NCBI GenBank assembly: GCA_961205875.1
Contig: OY540820.1
Coordinates: 12,214,001 to 12,278,000, forward strand
Origin: Sialis fuliginosa
Taxonomy: Eukaryota > Arthropoda > Insecta > Megaloptera > Sialidae
Reading direction: 5' to 3'
Length of the DNA: 64,000 bases
A program made the translations under genes and the position numbers. Below the pieces are notes generated by a model. The model did not search any database, had not been told where the DNA came from, and worked only from the letters and a program-made list of their open reading frames with translations. This document shows positions 37,501-49,300 of this stretch, piece after piece; positions within the stretch are counted from its first letter, which is position 1, and each line of letters begins with the position of its first letter.

Positions 37501-40437
37501 AAATAAATTAAATACCTATTTTTTTATGTCTGGGATTCCCCGAATTGAACACAGCTAGATTTAAGTAGACTGCTACTACGAGATAAGGAGAATTCTCGGA
37601 ACGCGTGTTTTTTTTTATAAAGAATATGTAAACTTTGGTATTGAAATAAAAGAAGTAATTTTAAATAATGGATAGTATTTTTTAAATATTCATTATCTTC
37701 TAATTTTTACCTTACGTAAGATATTTTATCCCCCCTCCCCCACTACAGGGCCGTAACTAGAGACTCTGGGGTCACGGAGCTGCAAGTGATCGAGGGGCCC
37801 CTTATAAAAAATTTGTTGAACAATTTTCATGTATGTGACTATTTTCGAAAAAAATTAGTTTTTCAATAAAAATGTTAATGCTTTCAAATTTCAATTATTT
37901 ATATTTTTATAAAGAATTAAAACTACACCAGTAAATAAATGTTTTGAAAAAAACAAAAATATTTTTGTGTTAAATTTCAAATTTTTAAGTCAAATAGTTT
38001 TAGAGAAAATTGCCTGTGACAGACGGACGGACACTAAACTGATTTCATTAATGGTTCGTTTTCACGGAACACTAAAATACATTTTTTTCATTATGAATTT
38101 CATTATAAAACTAAATATTTCAAAATAAAAACCAAAACCATTAGTATTTTTTTATAACGACCATTAGTAAATGAATTTTATTAAACATTTAGGAAAATAT
38201 ATTCCTTATGACTATAAATATGTGAGTGTGCCATGTTCCAATTCGAAACGGCTAAAAAACACATTTAAAAATATAAATTTACTCGTTGATAACTTGTGGG
38301 TAACATATGGTAAAGGGAAATTATTTTTTTGTAGGTTTTTTTATGTACTTTGAGAAACAAAATGAGTTTGACTCAAAAATTTTGCTATTCCGATTTCGTA
38401 AAAAAATACCCTCCTTGTTCCCGGTAGTACTTACGGCCCTGTCAGTAAATATAAAAAAAAATCCATCACCCCTCATTCCCTAAGCCTGATTACAAAATAT
38501 TGAACGGCCCCTTTCTTTAGAATCAGAATAATATTAATAAGAAATGTATACTCAAGGTGAATACTTTTTCTGATTTTAAGACCCAGTAAGTTATGGAGAC
38601 CCGGTGGTCTAGCGCCCTAAAATTTAAACTATTTAAAAAAAAAATTTATATGAAAGTAATGACTAATGCTTTCAAATTTTTTTACACTTATTTTATTACT
38701 TATTAACTATACAAAAATGAAAATTAAAACAAAAAAATTTTTTTTTTAAATTAATAAAATGGCGCTGAAGTTCCCCTCTCCAAAGAAATGGACCTGACTG
38801 ATGAAGCTTGTATTATCTCTCCCTCTGATCTGAAATAAAAAAATAAGACGGATTTTTAATTAGTATAAGTATAGTTATAGCGGGGAGTAGAATCAAAAAA
38901 AAATAAAAAATTTGACAAAATAGCGCGTAGTTTAAAGTACGAGTCTGAAAACGACTCGTTTTTTTCAATGTTTTCTTAATAAAAAAAATAGAAATACTTT
39001 ACAGAAACTATTTCTTTTAGTTCCAGCCAGCGCCAGTACTATTCAGAATTACCTATTAAAATTTCAGACAAATCGGTCGAGTAGTTTTTTTTTTGGCTTC
39101 ATTAGACGAAAAAAAGTAGTTTCGAGATAAACGCGTTTAAAGTTTCAAGTAAGTATATTCTCAAGAAATTGTATTGAAATATGCACTTACCATTAACCGA
39201 TCTTCTACCTACCTGACCTTGTAATGGGATATAAATACAGAAATACTCGGAATTTCGTCACCAAATTTTTAAAATACTATACTTTCAAAATATAAAAAAA
39301 ATCGATTTTTCGTAAATTCTAGATGCAAGACACTGGTCGTTTTATTTAGGGTTAGTTGATTAGAACAAGCAATGTCCTTGCAGTATGTTATAAAAGCGTC
39401 AAGTGTATGTGTGTGCTCGTGTTTCGCAGCCTGCCGAGACACAAGTCCGACACTTTCCAGCGGAATGCCCCAATGCGGAGATCTGGTGGCCACGAGACCC
39501 TCGTGGAGTATTTCGTACCCCGGTCAGTCAGCGAGTTCAACCTTTCTCGAGTTGTTGGTGACGTTACAATCGTTCCTCCGCCACCGGCGAGTGTTCTGCG
39601 AGCTGCTGCCAGTCGCGCCCGACCTCCAGCACCGTCTGTCATCACGGGAGGAGGAGGAGGAGGTAAACATCCTTGTTTTGGCTTCTAACGCATATTTTCT
39701 TTGTCCACATTTCATTGCACTTTTTTAGGACTGTATCAAAGACGCGATTTCAGGCCAGATAGTTATCAACATTTACCGTGTCCTTTACACCTTACTCCTT
39801 GTTGTACAAAGTTAGTATGAAAAATTATTTTTTGTAATGTGAAATAAATATGATGCTAAAGATCATGGGAAGTATTGGTTTTAATATCATCTGCAAATAA
39901 AATTTGCAATGAAGTTTAATAATAAGATAATTGGGGAAGAAATTAATGCAAAATAATTACATAAAAAGTCCGAATAAATTTACAATAATTAATGTTATTT
40001 ATTCGCTATAAGACTATCTGCAACAATATAAATTTTGGAAGTAGATTTTATAAAAAAAATACTATCGAGCACGAAATTAAAGAATATTATTTCAAAGATC
40101 AAAGTCTCATATTTAATTATTTTACAATAGGACATTTAATTTTACATGGAAAAAATTGGTTTATATTATTTTTTCCAGAAACCCCATATAATTACAAATT
40201 GGTAAATCACTACCATTTACTTTCCCAGAACCGATAAAAAGAAACATAATTTCTGGATTGGCAACAGAGCAAATTGATTTATGTCCAGGTGTCCCAGGAC
40301 TCGGAGCACCGCCGCCGTCAAGGAGCTCCACCAAAATGGTTACGTTTGAAGACGAAGCAGTTGCAGCTGTGGGTGCGGCGCGCAAGGCCGCGGCAGCTAC
40401 AGCCGTCGCCGCAGGTTGCGAAGACGTGTTCATGTGA
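33955..40437 (+). CDS. Two-pore domain (K2P) potassium channel, TWiK-like, 3' exons (5'-partial)
   Basis: Five exons: 33955-34172, 35278-35524, 36543-36888, 39430-39662 and 40289-40437, all with AG acceptors and GT donors and matching phases (in-phase 1, 0, 1, 2, 1). The first visible exon opens inside pore 1 with GYGSVAPRT and continues into the second membrane helix. The next holds a cytosolic loop and the third helix, ending at T-S-L-G. The third has pore 2 (GTIGFGDLVPGQG) and the fourth helix with G-M-A-L-V-A-M-C-F-N-L, a K2P hallmark. The last two encode a Ser/Pro/Gly-rich cytosolic tail with HETLVEYFVPRSVSEFNLS and K-M-V-T-F-E-D-E, stopping at TGA 40435-40437. Roughly 395 residues are present; helix 1 and the start of pore 1 are missing upstream. 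It should pass background K+ current in the plasma membrane. Odd point: exon 36543-36888 has an in-frame TGA at 36782-36784. Polyadenylation hexamers lie at 40771 and 40951. Confidence 0.88.
34390..35090 (+). repeat. R2 copy 4 in a K2P intron, with (TG)n
   Basis: Begins 'gacacgagaagctttgtgat' and ends 'tacttggcagatgtttttt'. The CTGT tract of the family has expanded here into a (TG)n run at about 34511-34563. It has no effect on the flanking splice sites. Confidence 0.8.
34511..34563 (+). repeat. (TG)n microsatellite
   Basis: A nearly pure TG run of about 50 bp preceded by CTGT units. It lies inside the R2 copy. Confidence 0.95.
36069..36482. mobile_element. TTAA-flanked piggyBac-like MITE in a K2P intron
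   Basis: Flanked by TTAA at 36065-36068 and 36483-36486. The ends CCCATTAACGCC and ATTAATGGG form short inverted repeats. TTAA duplication with CCC...GGG ends is the piggyBac pattern. There is no coding frame. It ends 56 bp before the acceptor of the pore-2 exon. Confidence 0.75.
37746..38441. mobile_element. TIR element CAGGGCCGTAA in a K2P intron
   Basis: Left end CAGGGCCGTAACT and right end (AC)TTACGGCCCTG are inverted repeats of about 11 bp. A shorter relative with the same ends is at 55202-55476. No clear target duplication is seen. The open frame at 38171-38353 shows no transposase features. Confidence 0.7.
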
Positions 40438-40445
40438 CGTAACAG

Positions 40446-40693
40446 AGGGACCATATAATAATGACTGCACAGAATGTAGTAGCGGGTGTACGCCGGCATC
40501 TTCTTCAGAAGCTAGTGCTGTTACAGTCGCCGATGGATGCGATCCAGATGTTGTTAGTAGTGGTGGTGGTACAATAGTCGATGACGATGACACTCCTGAA
40601 CTTGAAATAGTCATCAAGTGTATGCATTGCGAAGATGCCGAGTGGAAATGCAAATGTGTTGAAAGCGAGTGGGTATTTGAACAAAATGAATGA
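40446..40693 (+). other. Coding-like open frame downstream of the K2P stop
   Basis: A frame shifted by one from the channel tail is open through exon 5 and on to a TGA ending at 40693. Past 40446 it has protein-like composition: a Ser/Val/Gly stretch, D-D-D-D-T-P-E-L-E, then C-M-H-C-E-D-A-E-W-K-C-K-C. An intron from 40373 to 40445 (GT...CAG, 73 nt) would remove the in-frame stop and join the channel frame to this one. This is inference; it may instead be 3' UTR. Confidence 0.4.
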
Positions 40694-40770
40694 ACACAAT
40701 TATCAGAATTTTTATAAGTACATCAAATTATCTTTTTAATTTCTTGCTCTTTGTTTTTTTTTATTAAATC

Positions 40771-40776
40771 AATAAA
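40771..40776 (+). terminator. Candidate polyadenylation signal of the K2P gene
   Basis: AATAAA 334 bases after the predicted stop; a second hexamer is at 40951-40956. Confidence 0.45.
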
Positions 40777-41124
40777 AAAACAAATCATATAGATATATGT
40801 ACATATATAATAGATTATCTTTAAGAAGACGTCTAAACGAAAATATTCCCAATTTTAAATAACAGATTTTATTTCAACTTTATAGAAATAAGATATAAAC
40901 CAATTTTACGTTTCTAAAAATAGTATGTAATGTGTTTTTTCAATTTATGAAATAAAACTTTAATAACACAATCTTCTAATCACAAGCAAAAACTTTGTAA
41001 AAAAGGCTACCCGTTAATGAACTGATTTTTCCTTCGTAATAAAACCAGTGGTGATTAAACAGTGTGTATATTTTTAAAACATAAATGAATATTAAAAACT
41101 AAAACATATAAATTGAAAAAGTAA

Positions 41125-41392
41125 CACTGGTAGTTTTCCAATTACGGGAGCACAGTGCGACTCAGTGCCGCATAATGTCGCATTAGCAGAGGTTTAGTTG
41201 AAACAGATTAGTTTTCAAAGACGACATCTATAAATTTTATGTTAACTTATTGGCATCACTTGCGCATTACACCAGCAAGCAGAGCTTTTCTTAGTGCTCG
41301 TCTGTGCGAGGCGTTGCCGACGATGGAACACTCGATGCTGCGCACAATGTCGCATTATGCGCTCTTGTGCGGTAATTGGAAAACTACCACTG
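41125..41392. mobile_element. MITE with CACTGGTAGTTTTCCAATTAC ends
   Basis: The left end reads actggtagttttccaattac and the right end gtaattggaaaactaccact; they are inverted repeats for 20 bp. Sub-terminal 'aatgtcgcatta' occurs in both halves. There is no ORF. Confidence 0.85.
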
Positions 41393-42119
41393 TAAATAAA
41401 TAAATAACTTTAAAAAAACATAAGCACAAACCAATTATGCACTAATACAAAAAATATACAAACATTTTCATATGATAAATGTATTTCTATGTTTTAAAAT
41501 AAATTAGTATGATATACAATCAAAATTTGTTTGGTACCACTGGTTTAGAATTGAACAATAAGTTTTTATTTATTTAAATATTTTTTGTCGATTTTTTCGG
41601 ACATATGTGACAAATGTAAATTTCTTTATTTACCGTTATCAAAATTTGGCCTAGAATTTCGGAGTACTTGTTTTTAAAGCAACAATTTTATGAGTCAGTA
41701 ATACTTTTAAAGTGAATGTGCAAATATCTTTTTTAAATAAACTGTGATCATTTTTTAATAATCAACCGGTTAATTTCAAGATTTTATAAATTAAATAAAT
41801 AAATCAAATCAAAATTTAAAAATAGATTAATAATAAAAACATTTATACATAGTATCGAATTTAAAATCAATGTAATTTAAATGTAAATTTGATTATGTTC
41901 AAGTGTGGAAAACCATAAAAATAACAGTGATAAAATGTATGAATATGTCAATTGACACTAAAATGTTTTTTGGGGAATATAGACTGTTAATATTTTTAAA
42001 ATTACTAATAATATATATATAGAATAAGTGGTTATACATACATTGTTATATAAGTCTGTTTTTGTTCATATCGAATTCTTAGATAGACAAAACCAATTAA
42101 CTATTGTTATATAATAGCT

Positions 42120-42278
42120 CATGGGCGTCCACATTTTCAATACCAAAGGGACAACCCAACTTTTTAACTGTATGTATGTATGTACATTGTACATTTTATT
42201 ATCATTATAAATAAATGTTAACTGTTTAATGGAGAACCAATAACGGCTCCTTTTAAACCGCTCCATGGACGCCCATGT
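42120..42278. mobile_element. Short palindromic MITE
   Basis: Ends catgggcgtccac and (cca)tggacgcccatg are inverted repeats. The element is about 160 bp. No target duplication is visible. Confidence 0.7.
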
Positions 42279-43641
42279 CAATATGATTTATTCTTGTTTT
42301 GTTTTGTTTGTATCAATATACCTATATTTCAAGAAAATTACTTGTCAATAAAATGGAAATAATTATATAACATTATCGTTATTCTTTAAACTTTTCAGAG
42401 TTTAATTGTTTATATTTTCCTGATTTTTAATAAGACGAAAATAAGAAATGGGCGTATTTTACGAAAAAAATAATATTATAAACACCTTCATTTTAATACA
42501 TGCTTGCATTTCATATATCATATTTATAGAGTTATGAAATATAGGTATGTATAATATATGCATTTTTAAACAAACCTGTAACAAAAAATCTGTCTTCTAA
42601 AAAATATCAAATTAAGGCAGTATTGCGGTGGGATGCCCAAAATTTTAAGCTTATTTTAGAATTTTTTGTCGTAACAAAAAAAATATATTCTTTTCAGTCT
42701 TTTTATATGTTTTTATTTGTATCTTAAAATATACTAAAATATTTTTTTAGTAAATTTTATTATACTTTGTGTTTTTTGGGGTCAAAGTGGACTCCTAAAA
42801 AAAAAGGTGGGTGGGTGGTGGTAAGCACATCTTTACTTGTAGTGATTTGAAACAAAAAAAATATATTTATTTTCATTTTATATACTTATCTCTATCGTAT
42901 TATCTAGTTCAGACATTTAAATTAATATAAAACAAAATAGTGGACTTGTAAAAAATTTTGCAAAGTCGTTTTTTTTTTTTGTTGACAATCGAGAAAAAAA
43001 TAAGAAATTATTAATAAAATAAAAATAATTATATTATTAATATAATAAAAAATAACCATTTTGGATAATAGATGCTCGGTCGATTGATTAGAATTTTATT
43101 TCTGCTTCCCACCAACCGAAAAAAATGGTTTCGAGAAAAACGCGTTTAAAGATTAGTAGCAGATATTACACTAACACGGTTTGTTCACTTTTATGTGCTA
43201 TAACTTCGTAAATACTTTGAATTTCAGTCTACAATTTTCACAATATACTCTCAATATATTTTACTTTAAAATATGTAAAAAAAATTAAAAATTTTAAATC
43301 GTCACACCGTAATACTGCCTAAAAACCAAAAAAGAAACAAATTTTTACTATTATTATACATCGAAGTAAGATAGAACATAATAAAAATAAAATAATAATA
43401 AAATAAGCTCAGAACAAAAATATCAAGGTTTAGACAAATAAAGTAAAAAATCACTCATTAGAAAATTTTAATATGAACGTATAAAATAATTTTTACGACA
43501 TATGAATTATGCATAAAATTCATTCGACATTGTAGTTTTTACTCTATTATAAATATAATAGAGTAAAAACTAATTAATTAATAGGTGTAAGATTTGATAA
43601 ATGAGACTTCCAAATGAAATACCAAATTCAATTTAACACAA

Positions 43642-44213
43642 GTAGGGTCGAGCGTGGTAAATATGAAACACCAAAAAATGGGTTAAAAGTGAAACAAGCT
43701 TGCAACTAAAAAACTAATTTGTTTATAGGAGAATTATAAAAACTGACATCATCATTAAAGGTTTGTTAAAGCGACTTGAAAATATGAATCGCCTAATAAG
43801 TGATGTGTCACTCCTACAGATTTTCCTGTTAGTCGATGTCAAAACGTGTGAATTAAATTTTAATTCTTTGCACATAACTTTCTGTATAGCTCAGATATTA
43901 ATTAAAGTTACAATTTCACATTGATATGCCACAAAGAAAATAAATCAAAGTTGCTTTTCTTTTAATTTTTCGATAAATATTTTCCATTAGAGGCCTGTTT
44001 CACTTTTTCCCAAATTAGAGGTTAAAAATGAAACACACTTTTTTCATTTTTAAAGTCCGTGTTGTATCGTACAGTTTAAATGGCGTAAGTATTTAAAATG
44101 GTTATTCAAAAGCGCATCTAATTGAACAAATTAAAGTATGAATATGTATCGTTAACTGTCAAAAAACATGAAAGATTTGTATTTTGTTACACTTTTACCC
44201 CAGTTGACCTTAC
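43642..44213. mobile_element. TIR element with GTAGGGTCGA-type ends
   Basis: Left end gtagggtcgagcgtggtaaa matches the reverse of the right end (tttaccccagttgaccttac) at about 15 of 20 positions. 'tgaaac' motifs recur inside (near 43665, 43690, 44028). It is a decayed non-autonomous element. Confidence 0.6.
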
Positions 44214-45361
44214 ATAATATGTGAAATATATTTCTAAGTAAACAAAGATAAGTACAAGTATACTCGTAACTTAAACCTGCGGATATTGGTAGTTATTTTT
44301 AAACAAATTTTTGAAATGAAACCAGAGCTAATAAACTACATACCTATATTTGTATTATTAATTAATAGTATAATTGTATTATTAATTAATAGTATAGAGT
44401 ATTCAGGGGTAGAAACAAATTTTGTAACCAAAAATACTAAATTTACTGACTTGCTTACACCAAAAAGTCAGAACAGTCATTTCGTCGAAAAAAATCGTAA
44501 GTATTTAAAAAAAAAAATTATTATGAGTATTTCTTTCTGCAATACAAATAAAAGAATAATATTTCTTATTAATTCCTAGAATTTTAAGTTAGTATACTCA
44601 AACGTATGCTGCATTAAATAGCATTTAGAATATTAATTAATTTTATACCCTCAAACCATCATAAAATTTTGTCAGAAAAGCCTGGGATTAAAACTATTTA
44701 GTGTACTGTTAATTTTTTATTAATACTATATTATCCTCAAATCTTCATTTGGAATTAAAAATAATTAAAAACTGACCAACTTCACCAACAACTGACAATA
44801 ACTGACCGATATCAAATGAACAGTTACTTATTCGACTGATCAATTTCAACTCCTCTTACTCTTTTTCATTCTGCAACTAATTGCAAAAAAAATCAGAAAA
44901 GGTTTATGAACTTAAATGAAGTCATCTACTTTGTACTTAAATAAATCAACGTATTAATTATAATTTAATTTTAACAAAAAATATTACATACATATATGTA
45001 AATTCTATGTTGATAACAATATATACATATACATGTGATTATAACAATTATGTTAAACGATTGCAAAATTGTAACAAAAATTACTGTAAGATAACAATGT
45101 CCAATTTATTTTATGTTAATTATTATTGTACCCATCGTTACACTTGCAGAGTATATTATGAAGGTTAATGAATTAAACAGCGTGTTACAACCAAAACCAT
45201 TCAGTTATACTCCCATACAATAAATTTTTTTAAAAATCTGTTGAAAATAAGAATTATAAAAAATGCAAAATTATCAACACTTTTTCAACGTATATATTAT
45301 CGAAACGTTACTTAGCTTGCACTCCAAATCTTAAAAATTTCACCTATTTTATAATGTTAAA

Positions 45362-45850
45362 ATAAGGTACTGGCACCAGTAATGGCTATTTATTAATTGA
45401 ATGTACTGAATTAGAAAAATTTGTTGATATTTGATTACAACCATTTCTGAATATGAATCTATATACACTTAACTGTCTTACAACGTGATTTGATGACAAT
45501 CGGCCAATAGGTGTCAAAATGGTGGACATTTAAACTAATTATTAATATAATTTATTTATTAATTATTATATTATCATAGCAACTCCATTACATTGTTTCA
45601 AATTTAACGATTCTTTCTTTTATATATTTTGTGTCGTAGTACTTATCATTTTGTAATCATTAGCAAGTGTCCATCACTGTGTGCTCATTACTGATTTTAC
45701 TTTATCCATTACTGGAAAAAAACATAAAGAAAATAAATAGCTATAATTTAAAAAAACAAACTCTATTTGCGGACTTTGGTAATTAAATTGATTAAATAAA
45801 GAGTTACTTGTTTTATTAGCAACATGAGTTCACGAGAACTACAAAAAATA
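45362..45850 (-). repeat. R1 copy, reverse orientation
   Basis: Opens 'ataaggtactggcaccagta', the reverse of the R1 right end, and follows the family in reverse to 'cgagaactacaaaaaat'. About 490 bp and nearly full length apart from the far end. Confidence 0.8.
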
Positions 45851-46321
45851 CTTTTTAGATGTAAATTATTTCGTTCATAATAACGTTAATAATGAGGAGG
45901 CTAATTTAACAGACTTCTCAAATGCACAATCCTTGTTAAATATATGATAATTAGATGGTTTACAAAATACTGATGTGATTCAGTATATTTCTTAACCAAT
46001 TTTTTACAACCCCATAAACTTAAATCTGATTTTTATCAGAATGGAAACCAGTATTTTAGGATATATACCTTAAAATAATAAAATATTAATTAGTACTTAT
46101 ACAAGTACCAAACAAGAAAGATCATATTTAATAAAATATTTTTTTATTAATAATTAATTAATTAAATCATTTTATAAATCCATTTATTCTCGTGCATAAG
46201 TGTATATGTGTATGTGAAAACATAGTTATTAAAAATTGTAATAATTGAAAACCCATTAGAAACAATGTATTTTATTTATGCTTATCGTTAATTAGTTTAA
46301 TTTAACTATGGCTTCGGATTG

Positions 46322-46329
46322 TATATAAA
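46322..46329 (+). promoter_or_regulatory. TATA box of GMC gene 1
   Basis: TATATAAA lies 44 bp upstream of the ATG, within gattgtatataaatga. The paralogue downstream has the same context (gattgtatataaagga) at the same distance from its ATG, which supports a real core promoter. Confidence 0.7.
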
Positions 46330-46372
46330 TGACAAAATTTAAATAAACAACATAAAAAAACTGTTAGTTAAA

Positions 46373-49300
46373 ATGTTACTGTCAGACAATATCTTCAGGT
46401 AAGTAAATAGAGTGTAACAATTAGAAATAGGAAACTATTTATTTATTTATTTTATTACAAAATATCGAAAATATCAATGTAGTAAAAAAATATCGACAGT
46501 TTCAACAATTTATAAAATCGGGAATAATTTTTTTTTTCACTCACATGACATTTTTTTTAAAATAAACTCTCCTTTTACTTTGAAGAGGACTACATGTATT
46601 GTACTTTTGTCCTTTTTAAAAAACATTCATTCATATAAAATGAATTTATTTTTATATAAGTCATGAGGCTTCCGCGGTGATCTTGATATGGATCTAGGCT
46701 TCTGGGTGTAAGCCGCGTCAATTTGGTCGTGTTATCGACCAACGTTTCGTCACACATTGCAGTTGACATTTTCAGGGCTCTTCTAAAAGTGCAATGCACT
46801 TTTAGATAACACGACCAAATCGACGCAGCTAGTTTATTTGTAGTTTTTGTAAATTACGTTTGTTGTAAATTTCAATTGAAACAACTAAATTCCTGCATAA
46901 AATGTAATAGACCCTGAAACTAGTATCAATATAATATTTTTTATTATTTATTATATACATTGCCATTAAAAAATAATAATTTTAACAGGTTTTCATTGGT
47001 GTTATTGACATCATTTTTAACAAATGCAAAATTACACTCAAAAAAAGATGCAAAACGTGAAAAGTGTGTTTGCAAAACTGAAACCGAACAACCGTTCACA
47101 ATGGCTGATGCTTGTGGAGGTTCAGCTTATGCAAATTTCATGAACAAAGTGGAAGACACCCTCCGATCCAGATGTGACCTGATAGATCCAAAATTCTGCG
47201 GTGATACATATGGCAATGACTTTTCGGTAATTTAGAAAACTATAAAATTTCACCTTATTGAATAAATTAGATAATATATTTTGTAATAAATCTTGAGGAA
47301 AAATTATATTATTATTATTATCAATTTCAAAAATGAACATCGCATTCAAAATTATCAAATATAATGTTTGGATGCCCCCTGGAGCACAAGTTATGGATTT
47401 TCATTCGTTGTGCCCTTTACAACTTTTGATCAGCACACTTTGAACTATCATTTCCACAAAAAATTTCAACCAAAAGATAAAATTCATTACTTTTGTGTGA
47501 GGTCTTTTCTTTTGCTCTACTACCAAAACGGTTCATTTGCAGACATGAGTTTATTAACAAAAAGCGATTGTTTTGATATCCTCTACAATTTCTGAAAGTT
47601 TGTCGGTATGTTTACAAGACACCCTATATACAGGGTAGTCTGGTTTGGGATAGATGTTTTAAGAGCTAATTTCTTGGCTCATTGTGAGTAAAAAAATTTA
47701 CGGAAAGGTGGGGTTTATATTCAACACCCTCTGAGCTACAGGATGTTTGAAAACTTTCTTCAGAGTAGTACTTACAAACAAAGATTATCTCATAACTTCC
47801 AAAGTAATGTAACTAGAGCAACCACAATGAGTCAGTTTCAAAGGTAATTAACTAACATATTATTTTTTCAGTATTAGCGTTATTACTAGCCGTGTTTTCA
47901 ATTCAGAGTTATTGCTCATCAAAGTCAAAAAATATATATATATTTTTTTTTTTATGAAAAATACATTTTTCTCCAAACGTAATATGTGGTATTTTTTATC
48001 ATTATATTGTCGTGTCATAATGTTACCTACCAATTAACTACACTAAGTTTGGACCTTGGTCTTACAGTTTTCCAGTTATAAATTTATTGTCATTATAATA
48101 CTCGTAAACTACTTTCAGCATTACGATTTCATAGTCGTTGGTTCCGGTTCAGCCGGAGGAGTTGTAGCAGGAAGATTAGCAGAAAGTGGTAGAAATACAG
48201 TACTTCTTCTGGAAGCTGGTGGACCAGCTCCTGTAGGAATACAAGTACCTGGAATGTATTTCAAATACGACCAAAATCCGTTTGTAGATTGGGATTATAT
48301 CCTGGAACCCCAAAAAAATGCGTGTCTTGGAAGGCCAGATGGAGTATGTATTAGTACAATCTATTCTAGTTTTAGTTTAGTAAACCGAAAAGAAAAACAT
48401 GTAATTAATATAAGGTACTGGCATCAGTTATGACCGCTATAAGAACAAGGTTTACTGTTTTTGTGATTGACGGGTTTCTTTTTTGTAATTCTCATGAACT
48501 TATATTACTAATAAAACAGGTAACTCTTTATTTAATCAATTTAATTACCAAACTCCGCCAAAAAAAGTTTGTTTTTTAAATTATAACCTTTTATTTATTT
48601 ATTTTTTAAAAAAAAGATAATAGCCAATAACCTGCTCTGAAAAATTATTTATCTAATAATAAAAACTGCATTAAAATCGGTTCAGTAGTTTTCGAGATTA
48701 GCGGTATAAGATTCAAAAATAAGCTTCCTTTTATGTAGGTAGGATTAAATAATTCAATTTGTGTAAAAAAAAGTGTAATGTGTAATATACATCAAATAAC
48801 TCAAAAACTACTGAACCGATTTTCAGAAAATCTAAAAAAACGTTCAATTGAACCATGGTTTACCCCTGACGCGGATATATATATTGTAACAAATCCTGTG
48901 AGCGGCAAAACTGTACCTAAAAATTCCTATTTTAGGTACTAAATCTACATTTAATACAAATTATAACATTCCTCTTGAAAATTTAAAAAATGAAAAGAAA
49001 TCTAAAAAAAACACTAATGTAATTTAAACGAAATATTAGATCTATATGAATTTATATTGTCAGTTGGGAAGTTATACATTTAAAAAAAAATTATTTTCTA
49101 TATTATTTTTTGATTTTTTTTATTAATAAATATCTCTCTAGGTATGCCATTGGCCAAGAGGTAAAGGATTAGGAGGAACTGCGTTGCTCCATGGTATGAT
49201 GTATATGAGAGGGTATCCTCAAGACTACGACGATTTAGTAAAACATGGTATTGAAGGTTGGAGTTGGAAAGATGTACTACCTTACTTCCTAAGATCCGAA

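Larger units (their letters stand above)
40960..45361. other. Intergenic AT-rich stretch between the K2P and GMC genes
   Basis: No gene recognised. It carries TIR elements at 41125-41392, 42120-42278 and 43642-44213. The + open frame at 44286-44579 is AT-driven, with a direct repeat (ttattaattaatagtataat), and has no family signature. Confidence 0.55.

Noticed and set aside
39388..39645. Minus strand 85-codon frame, and other frames across 39356-39728
   Set aside because: Shadows of the K2P exon 39430-39662, whose frame is fixed by phase and by HETLVEYFVPRSVSEFNLS.
40318..40653. 111-codon minus strand frame
   Set aside because: Antisense to the K2P last exon and its downstream open frame; no independent support.
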